Made by a program: the position numbers and the translations under genes. Source: Candidatus Rifleibacteriota bacterium (GTDB lineage: Bacteria > Riflebacteria > Ozemobacteria > Ozemobacterales > Ozemobacteraceae). From it: a stretch of 13,566 nt of DNA. Position 1 is the first letter of the stretch; every line of letters begins with the position of its first letter. Under the pieces are notes generated by a model. That model did no database searches. It saw nothing but the letters and a program-made list of their open reading frames with translations, and was not told the origin of the DNA. Location: positions 1 to 13,566 of the forward strand of contig JAKJFO010000111.1 of the NCBI GenBank assembly GCA_022704885.1, given 5' to 3'. Below, piece after piece: positions 8,369 to 13,566 of this stretch.

Positions 8369-8392
8369 AGATATAGAGTGCGGGGAAAATCA

Positions 8393-11107
8393 ATGAACAA
8401 CAAAGCGGGTCCTTCCGTCTGCAAACGCTCTGTCAAAGAAAAACTCAGAGCGGAATTTGTTCGTGCCGGCTGTTTTCTGGCCGATCTCATCTGCTATTTC
8501 AACAACGACGGGTCGGGGTTTTATCCCGAATTCTGTTGTAACAACCCGGAGCTGTTCGGTTGCCCCCCCACCCAGGATCAGATGTTCGAATGGTTTCTTT
8601 CGGCAATACATGTCGATGATGAGCAGGTTTTGCGCGAGGTTGTCGGCAGAGTTCTCGATGGTTCATCAGCTTGTGCCGAGATCAGGTTGAAGAACAGTGC
8701 CGGCAGCTTTTTACTGTACCGTGTCATCGGCAGACCATTACTGGAAGACAACAACCAGGTCAGCGGCGGTGTCCTGGCCTTCAGCTGCTGGAACCGCGAC
8801 AAAAGCCGTGCGGTAGTTTCACACTGTGACACTCTTCTTGATTCACTGCTGGTAAGTTATGTCGTCGTCGACCGGGAAGGCACTGTCGAGCTCTGTACTG
8901 ATCGAGCTGCCGCGATGCTTGGTCTTGCCCCGGAAAAAATTATCGGTCATCGTCTTTCTGATTTTCTGGCACGCCAGATCGACGAAATTTTGCTGAAGGC
9001 TGCCTCAGGGCTCCAGGAAGCCGACATTCAGCTGATTAATTCCACCGCACAATGCCGCTGGGTGCAGGTATGCGTGGCAGAAATCAGCCGGGCGCACGCA
9101 ATGGGTGGCTGCCGTCTTGTCATATTGCGAGATATCTCAGCACGAAAAGCGGTTGAGCTCGAGCTTGCCCAGTCCGAAGAAAAGTTCAGAACTCTGGCTG
9201 AGAACCTTCCCGGAGTCATCTGTATTATTGCAGATGGGCGCATTCTCTACACAAATTCGCATGCCAACAGTATTCTCGGTTATGAAGCCAGCGAAATGCT
9301 GCGCGAAGAGTTCGATTTCTCAAGTATCTTCAATCTCTCCGATCCCGGCCATTTTCTTGTCAGTCTCGAAAATGAATTGCTCGAAAACGGGCGTGTCGAG
9401 CGTGAAGTCAGCGTGTGTAAGAAAGATCACACGCTGATGCGGGCACTGGTTTCACTGCAGTATATACATTATGCCAGTTCCAGGGCGGTTTTATGCATTA
9501 TAACCGATGTTACCAGCCTCTACCAGACCATAGACAGTCTTGACGAAACGAAAAAACGCTACTGGGCTCTTTTCGAGGCTTCTTCTGACGCCATTTTCAT
9601 TGAGACCGTCGATGGCCGCATCTTTGACTGCAATTCGTCATGCGAAAGAATATACGGCTACACACGCGCCGAATTACTGAGCAAATCGGCGCGAGATCTT
9701 GTTCCCGGCGATCTTACCAGTATGCTCAAAAATCTCGAATCAGAACTCAGAGCCAAGCGCGGCAACGATCGCAGCATCTGTCTCGAAGCTCTTGGCATTC
9801 GCAAAGATGGCGGCGTTTTTCCCACCGAAGTAACCATAAATCCAGTTAAACTTGAAGGTCTCGAGTGCTTTCTCGTCACTGTTCGCGATATTTCGGTCCG
9901 GCGTGAGGCAGAGACGGCCAGGCAGCGCTACGAGAAGCAGCTGCTCCAGATTCAGAAGCTCGATAACCTAGGCATGATGGCCAATGGTCTCGCTAATGAT
10001 TTCAACAATCTGCTTACCGGCATCATGGGTTATGCTGACCTGATGATGCGAGATCTCCAGGCTAATGGAGGTGCGCGCGAAAAGGCGCGGCGTATTATCG
10101 ATGCGGCACGCCGTGCCGGTGAAATCATTCATCAGCTGATGTCTTATACCGGCAAACTGCCAAGCATGTTCCAGACAACTTCTATCCCTCAGCTGATCAA
10201 AGAAATGCAGTCGCAGTTCACTTCGATTGCTCCGGAAAGCGTCACCTTCAGATATGATTTTGCCGAGGATGGGCAGCCGATAAATGTCGATACACCGATG
10301 CTGAAGCAGGCCCTTTTCTGTATCGTTCAAAATGCCGTCGAATCAGTTCCTGCTTCGACTCCTGGCCTGCTTGAAATTAGCGTGCGACCGGGTAGAATCA
10401 GCTATAACGGGCATGAGCCCGGCTATTTCGGGCCGCCGGTCGTGGCCGGCAATTATCTTACCATTCAGGTTGCCGATGACGGCTGTGGCATGGATTCATC
10501 ATACCTTTCCCGCATCTTTGATCCCTTTTTTACCACCAAGTTCGCCAGCCGCGGTCTTGGACTGTCTTCCGTGCTGGGAATGCTGAAAAGTCATCGTGGT
10601 TCTGCTCTGGTCGAGAGCTCTCCCGGCGAGGGAACAAAATTTTCTCTGCTTTTACCTTATGATACTCCGGCAGATGCTGTGAGCGAGGTTTTAGAGCCCA
10701 GGGTTGTGCCGGTTTCTGGTCGATTCAGTGAAGGCACCGCCCTTATCGTCGATGACGAAGAAAGTGTTCGTGACATTCTCTCAGAACTGTTGCAGGATCT
10801 CGGATACAAAACAGCTCTGGCTGAGAGCGGCGCCAAAGGGCTCGAACTGTTCAAATCGATGAACGAGTCGCTGGCAGTAGCCATAGTTGATCTGACTATG
10901 CCTGGTATGAGTGGCACCGAACTGGTGCGTGAGATCCGCTGGCTCAACCCTGAAATACCTGTAATTCTTTGTACCGGCATGCTTTTCGAAGACAAGAAGC
11001 GCGAACTTGAAAAAATGGGCGTCGCTGCCTTTCTCGAAAAACCTTTTACCAAAAGTGATCTCGAAAAGGTTTTTATAAAGGTAAAGCTCAAAACCAGTCT
11101 CAAGTAG
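8393..11107 (+). CDS. Multi-PAS hybrid histidine kinase with receiver; phosphoacceptor His replaced by Asn
   Basis: This 904-residue protein has no membrane segment and is probably cytoplasmic. In order it has a weak PAS-like region (about 19-140), PAS domains at about 148-258, 262-380 and 388-510, a HisKA-type dimerisation domain (about 520-590), an HATPase_c domain (about 620-750) and a receiver (about 783-900). ATP-binding motifs are intact: Asn647 in QNAVES, DDGCGM at 695-700, DPFFTTK, and GLGL at 721-724. The receiver keeps Asp787/788, phosphoacceptor Asp833, Thr861 and Lys883. The H-box, normally AHDFNN in this subfamily, reads ANDFNN: codon AAT at 9995-9997 gives Asn535 in place of His. 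Autophosphorylation on the usual His is therefore not possible, while the DxxN residues linked to phosphatase activity remain. The ATG at 8393 was chosen for GGGGA upstream; a GTG at 8378 would leave almost no leader from the candidate promoter. No output domain or partner regulator is next to it. Confidence 0.92.
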   Translation: MNNKAGPSVCKRSVKEKLRAEFVRAGCFLADLICYFNNDGSGFYPEFCCNNPELFGCPPTQDQMFEWFLSAIHVDDEQVLREVVGRVLDGSSACAEIRLKNSAGSFLLYRVIGRPLLEDNNQVSGGVLAFSCWNRDKSRAVVSHCDTLLDSLLVSYVVVDREGTVELCTDRAAAMLGLAPEKIIGHRLSDFLARQIDEILLKAASGLQEADIQLINSTAQCRWVQVCVAEISRAHAMGGCRLVILRDISARKAVELELAQSEEKFRTLAENLPGVICIIADGRILYTNSHANSILGYEASEMLREEFDFSSIFNLSDPGHFLVSLENELLENGRVEREVSVCKKDHTLMRALVSLQYIHYASSRAVLCIITDVTSLYQTIDSLDETKKRYWALFEASSDAIFIETVDGRIFDCNSSCERIYGYTRAELLSKSARDLVPGDLTSMLKNLESELRAKRGNDRSICLEALGIRKDGGVFPTEVTINPVKLEGLECFLVTVRDISVRREAETARQRYEKQLLQIQKLDNLGMMANGLANDFNNLLTGIMGYADLMMRDLQANGGAREKARRIIDAARRAGEIIHQLMSYTGKLPSMFQTTSIPQLIKEMQSQFTSIAPESVTFRYDFAEDGQPINVDTPMLKQALFCIVQNAVESVPASTPGLLEISVRPGRISYNGHEPGYFGPPVVAGNYLTIQVADDGCGMDSSYLSRIFDPFFTTKFASRGLGLSSVLGMLKSHRGSALVESSPGEGTKFSLLLPYDTPADAVSEVLEPRVVPVSGRFSEGTALIVDDEESVRDILSELLQDLGYKTALAESGAKGLELFKSMNESLAVAIVDLTMPGMSGTELVREIRWLNPEIPVILCTGMLFEDKKRELEKMGVAAFLEKPFTKSDLEKVFIKVKLKTSLK

Positions 11108-11123
11108 TAGTGCAGGCAAATAA

Positions 11124-11158
11124 AAAGCCGGCGTTTCGCAGTAGCGAACGCCGGCTTT
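11124..11158. terminator. Bidirectional intrinsic terminator between convergent genes
   Basis: A 15-bp stem with one bulged T pairs 11124-11139 with 11144-11158 around the four-base loop AGTA; the core is GCCGGCG/CGCCGGC. Read on the minus strand the stem is followed by TTTTTATTTG, a good U-tract for the metabolic operon ending at 11170. Read on the plus strand the tail CTTTGTCGTG is weaker but would still serve the kinase gene ending at 11107. Confidence 0.85.
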
Positions 11159-11169
11159 GTCGTGTTTGC

Positions 11170-11961
11170 TTATTTGTCGAATTCGAAGGCAACGATGCGG
11201 CTGATGCACGACTCAAGTTCAATCGCGCGCCACGGGAACAGACCGATCCAGGTGCGTTTGTTGTTGAGCTTGTCGATATCACCGCCAATGTTTTCGGCGT
11301 GAACGATGCCGAGCGGGAACATCTTGAGATGCATTACCTGATAATACTCTTCGGGCGGATAGTATTCATCCCAGGCTTTGCCATGGGTTTCTTTGAGCTT
11401 GGCTTCGGCCTTGGCAAAGAGTTTCGGGTGCCAGTCACGCAGAATGGTGTTCATCGGGTGGTCAGCTGAGCCGCAGTCAACGCCGATCCACTTGAACTTC
11501 ATTTCTTGCGCCCATTTATGGAAGTCAGCGTCAGGGCCCGGGTGCTTGACCATGTAGCGCACTTCGTCTGCCTGTGGCTGATCCCAGCCGTATTTATGAT
11601 ATCCGGTGTTGATGATGAGAATGTCGCCTTTGCGAATATCGGCCTTTTTCATCAGCATGTCAGGTGAATACAGCGAGAAATCGCTGACTTCGTCGCTGAT
11701 GTCGACGATTACGCCGTCGCCGCACCATTCTTCGAGCGGCACTTCGCCGATGGTGCGTCCATTGGCGCAGAAGTGAATCTCGCCGTCGATGTGGGTGCCT
11801 ACGTGGTTGCTGGTCTTGATGATCTGGCCGTTGGCCCCCTGGCCCATGTGGGCCCCGGCGATACGCTTGAAATATTGCACCTGCAGCGGCATGTAGCTCG
11901 GCCACGGCGGGGTGTGAATGCTGAGTCTCTGAGTGAGATCGTACATTTTTACTTTGGTCAT
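11170..11961 (-). CDS. Cyclase-family metal-dependent hydrolase (isatin hydrolase / kynurenine formamidase-like)
   Basis: This 263-residue protein has the usual length of the cyclase family (Pfam PF04199). Characterised members hydrolyse amide or lactam bonds with Mn or Zn, for example kynurenine formamidase and isatin hydrolase. The metal site HxGTHxDxxxH is visible as His53, Gly55, Thr56, His57, Asp59 and His63. The family often has Pro two residues after the Asp; here it is Glu61. Other family features are YDLTQRLS at the N-terminus, the KGDILIINTGYH strand near the middle, and the HAENIGG segment towards the C-terminus. No signal peptide is seen, so it is cytoplasmic. AAGGAG lies seven bases upstream of the ATG. 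It is the last gene of the FdrA/DUF1116 operon, 33 bases after the DUF1116 stop and directly before the terminator. The substrate is unknown; an amide, ureide or cyclic compound linked to the carbamoyl-transfer genes is the natural inference. Confidence 0.88.
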   Translation of the reverse strand: MTKVKMYDLTQRLSIHTPPWPSYMPLQVQYFKRIAGAHMGQGANGQIIKTSNHVGTHIDGEIHFCANGRTIGEVPLEEWCGDGVIVDISDEVSDFSLYSPDMLMKKADIRKGDILIINTGYHKYGWDQPQADEVRYMVKHPGPDADFHKWAQEMKFKWIGVDCGSADHPMNTILRDWHPKLFAKAEAKLKETHGKAWDEYYPPEEYYQVMHLKMFPLGIVHAENIGGDIDKLNNKRTWIGLFPWRAIELESCISRIVAFEFDK

Positions 11962-11994
11962 TTATTGTCTCCTTGTTTTTTGTCTGTCAAAATA

Positions 11995-13248
11995 TTACTC
12001 ATCCTTGCAGTATTTTTCAACATAAGCTTCGAGGGCGTCCTCAAAACACTTCAGCGGCGGGTTTACCAGCCCGGCACCGACCTGGCCGACCCCTGCCTTC
12101 TTGTGGGCAATGCCGGTATTGATCTGCGGCAGCAGATTCTTTTCGCAGACCTTGAGCAGGTTGATGCCCAGCGGTGAGCCTCTGAATTCCATGTTCGGAA
12201 TCTGAAATGCCTGCGATTCGCCATCGGTAATCTCATACATCTTGCGGGTAAAATTCATCGCATCGTTGACCGTGCCGCCGACGAATTTGACGATCGCCGG
12301 TGCAGCTGCCATCGAAAAACCGCCCAGACCACAGGTTTCTGTGATTGCGCTGTCGCCGATGTCTGGGTTGCAGTCTTCTTCGCTGAATCCCGGAAAAAGC
12401 AGACCTTTGACAATTTGAGCCTGGCCGGTGAACCAGCGTTCCTTGAGGCCGGCGACTCTGATGCCGAAGTCAGTGCCATTGCGGCACATGGTGGTGACTA
12501 TGGTCGAACCCTCTATCCATTCTGCCGCCTGCAACATCATCTTTGCCGCCGGCATGCTGAGATTGAGGAAAAAGTGATCGTTCGAGTGCATGAACTCGAG
12601 CACGCGAGCCTTGTCGGCTTCGGGAAAGCTTGTCTTGACGATTGCTGGTGCGAGTTCTCTGATCAGCAGCGAAGTCGCCGCCTTATTGCGGTTGTGTACC
12701 TCGTCGCCCATCTGAAGCGCCTGGGCGATCATGTTCTTGAGGTTGATTTCGGGCGCCAGCGGAATGGCTGCCTTGAGAACCGGTGCCAGAACCGTTTCCA
12801 TCCATTTCAAACGGGTGATGACTTCTTCAGAGTAGGCGCCGTAGCGCAATACTTTACCGAGGCCTTCATTAAGCGTGCAGAAGGTTTTGCGTCCGCCTTT
12901 CTGCTCTTCGAGAATCCAGACGGGCATGCTGGCGGTGCCGACTCCGGCCATCGGGCCGACGCCGTCGTGCTCGTGCCAGGGCGAGTATTCGATTTTGTCA
13001 GTGGCAGCAAGCTTTTCTGCTTCTTCCGGGGTATTGGCCAGGCCTTCGTAGATGAGCGCGCCCATAACGGCGCCGCGCAATGGGCCAGACATTCTTTCCC
13101 AGGTAATTGGCGGCCCGGCATGCAGAATCAGATTCTTTTTCATGCCCGGAACCACTTCGAGAGCGGTACCGATGCCTTTGAGAACTGGCTGTGAAGCCTG
13201 AATAGCTGCAATGGCGTTGGCGTTGGCCTGTTGAATGTCGATCAGCAT
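11995..13248 (-). CDS. allG: DUF1116 protein, YlbE/AllG family (oxamate carbamoyltransferase-like subunit)
   Basis: This 417-residue protein matches the E. coli YlbE/AllG family in length and along its whole sequence. Signatures seen are LHAGPPITWERMSGP near residue 42, GVGPMAGVGTASMP, TLNEGLGKVLRYGAYSEEV, TMCRNGTDFGIRVAG, GDSAITETCGLGG and the C-terminal INTGIAHKKAGVGQVGAG. In E. coli the AllF (FdrA), AllG and AllH proteins together carry out oxamate carbamoyltransferase activity in anaerobic allantoin degradation, yielding carbamoyl phosphate. An FdrA end and a small fdrA-domain protein lie directly upstream, which supports the family call. No AllH (DUF2877) gene or carbamate kinase is in the window; either could lie beyond the right edge. 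GGAG lies upstream of the ATG, which overlaps the previous stop by one base (TAATG). The family is certain; the exact substrate is not, and the gene symbol is given by homology only. Confidence 0.9.
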   Translation of the reverse strand: MLIDIQQANANAIAAIQASQPVLKGIGTALEVVPGMKKNLILHAGPPITWERMSGPLRGAVMGALIYEGLANTPEEAEKLAATDKIEYSPWHEHDGVGPMAGVGTASMPVWILEEQKGGRKTFCTLNEGLGKVLRYGAYSEEVITRLKWMETVLAPVLKAAIPLAPEINLKNMIAQALQMGDEVHNRNKAATSLLIRELAPAIVKTSFPEADKARVLEFMHSNDHFFLNLSMPAAKMMLQAAEWIEGSTIVTTMCRNGTDFGIRVAGLKERWFTGQAQIVKGLLFPGFSEEDCNPDIGDSAITETCGLGGFSMAAAPAIVKFVGGTVNDAMNFTRKMYEITDGESQAFQIPNMEFRGSPLGINLLKVCEKNLLPQINTGIAHKKAGVGQVGAGLVNPPLKCFEDALEAYVEKYCKDE

Positions 13249-13250
13249 TA
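13246..13250 (-). other. TAATG stop/start overlap between the fdrA-domain gene and the DUF1116 gene
   Basis: On the minus strand the TAA stop (13250-13248) shares its last base with the ATG (13248-13246), and GGAG sits about seven bases upstream. This predicts translational coupling and suggests the two products are made in fixed proportion. Confidence 0.85.
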
Positions 13251-13451
13251 TCTGGCTCCTTTCGCGCTTTTAACTTTGCTCTGCCAGCTGGCAACCTTGT
13301 CGAGCAGTGCCTGAATCTTTTTGTTGCCACCTGCCGGCGGGCGCCAGTCGGTATGTATGGTTTCGACGCCCTGTTTGCGCAGGTCTTCGGCAAAACTGGC
13401 AATGCCGAGGTTTATCACTTTGACTTTTTTTCCGAAAAAATCTTTTAACAT
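13248..13451 (-). CDS. Small stand-alone fdrA-domain protein
   Basis: This 67-residue protein begins MLKDFFGKKVKVINLGIASF and carries the motif DWRPPAGGNKK at about residues 35-45. From memory, this INxGxxxFxxxLxxQG...DWRPPAGG pattern is found in small proteins annotated as 'fdrA domain protein' encoded beside FdrA and DUF1116 genes; elsewhere it may be fused to a larger partner. The role is not established; a binding or assembly subunit of the FdrA-DUF1116 complex is plausible. The C-terminus is basic (KVKSAKGAR). The ATG at 13451 was chosen because it follows the upstream FdrA stop by two bases with GGAA in range. An in-frame ATG at 13475 would overlap the FdrA reading frame and add eight residues. 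The gene couples to the DUF1116 gene by TAATG. Confidence 0.78.
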   Translation of the reverse strand: MLKDFFGKKVKVINLGIASFAEDLRKQGVETIHTDWRPPAGGNKKIQALLDKVASWQSKVKSAKGAR

Positions 13452-13453
13452 GG

Positions 13454-13566
13454 TTATTTGTTCCTTTCCAGGCAATGCCGGGCAAAACTGACCATCGCCA
13501 CATTGGTTGGAAACACCTTGATGCCGGCGTCTTCAAGAATCTTCTGCTGTTGTGCGTAATTCTGCG
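13454..13566 (-). CDS. fdrA: C-terminal end of an FdrA/AllF-type acyl-CoA synthetase-like protein (partial)
   Basis: Only the last 36 residues are inside the window; the rest lies beyond base 13566. The visible end reads QKILEDAGIKVFPTNVAM, then a short helical tail to a TAA at 13456-13454. This resembles the C-terminus of FdrA proteins, where a conserved 'EAGV.V.PSNA.AA' stretch follows the succinyl-CoA-synthetase-like domains. The position, two bases before the fdrA-domain gene and upstream of the DUF1116 gene, strongly supports the call. In E. coli FdrA (AllF) works with AllG and AllH in oxamate carbamoyl transfer. The promoter of the operon must lie to the right of the window. Confidence 0.72.
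   Translation of the reverse strand, partial: QNYAQQQKILEDAGIKVFPTNVAMVSFARHCLERNK

Noticed and set aside
8378..8392. GTG at 8378 as the start of the hybrid kinase
   Set aside because: It lies about three bases from the likely transcription start and has no ribosome site, while the ATG at 8393 has GGGGA upstream.
10657..11209. Two minus-strand open frames of 142-148 codons over the receiver region
   Set aside because: The plus strand here encodes a receiver domain with all key residues; the opposing frames have no recognisable domain, and one of them runs across the terminator at 11124-11158.
12415..13194. A 259-codon open frame on the plus strand opposite the DUF1116 gene
   Set aside because: It lies wholly antisense to a gene with strong family matches, has no ribosome site, and its composition looks like a shadow frame of the minus-strand coding sequence.

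Overview
The window is bacterial chromosome of roughly 50% GC, densely coded, with Shine-Dalgarno-led starts and sigma70-like promoters. SpoIIE-type phosphatases with paired extracytoplasmic sensor regions, a multi-PAS hybrid kinase, a HEAT-repeat protein and a protein with a cleavable signal peptide point to a signalling-rich, envelope-sensing bacterium. A little-studied diderm lineage (for example Riflebacteria-like) would fit, but this is a low-confidence guess with no marker gene behind it. No rRNA, tRNA, CRISPR array, IS element or phage gene was seen.

Layout, left to right. (1) 2-982 (+): the 3' part of a HEAT-repeat protein. (2) 986-6864 (-): two large membrane proteins, translationally coupled by an ATGA overlap at 3997-4000. 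Both have four membrane segments, two extracytoplasmic regions, a HAMP-like linker and a C-terminal SpoIIE/PP2C-type domain. The downstream one keeps nearly all catalytic acids; the upstream one has lost most of them. (3) 7001-8224 (-): a secreted or periplasmic helical protein with a Ser/Pro/Thr linker, expressed from a near-consensus promoter and closed by a clear terminator. (4) 8393-11107 (+), divergent from it: a soluble hybrid histidine kinase with about four PAS domains, an intact ATP-binding region and an intact receiver. Its phosphoacceptor histidine is replaced by asparagine. (5) A bidirectional terminator at 11124-11158. (6) 11170-13566 (-): a metabolic operon read right to left: C-terminus of FdrA/AllF, a 67-residue fdrA-domain protein, a DUF1116 protein (YlbE/AllG family), and a cyclase-family (isatin hydrolase/kynurenine formamidase-like) metal hydrolase.

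How the genes may work together. The right-hand operon looks like ureide or amide catabolism. A cyclase-family hydrolase would open or trim a substrate, and the FdrA-DUF1116 complex would carry out a carbamoyl or acyl transfer like the oxamate carbamoyltransferase step of allantoin breakdown. The substrate cannot be read from the sequence. The left and centre form a signalling area: a sensor phosphatase pair (one likely active, one likely pseudoenzyme) and a kinase that cannot autophosphorylate on the usual His. No anti-sigma factor, anti-anti-sigma factor or sigma factor is in the window, so the targets are unknown. The main points of interest are this pseudoenzyme signalling and the operon that pairs a separate fdrA-domain protein with a cyclase.
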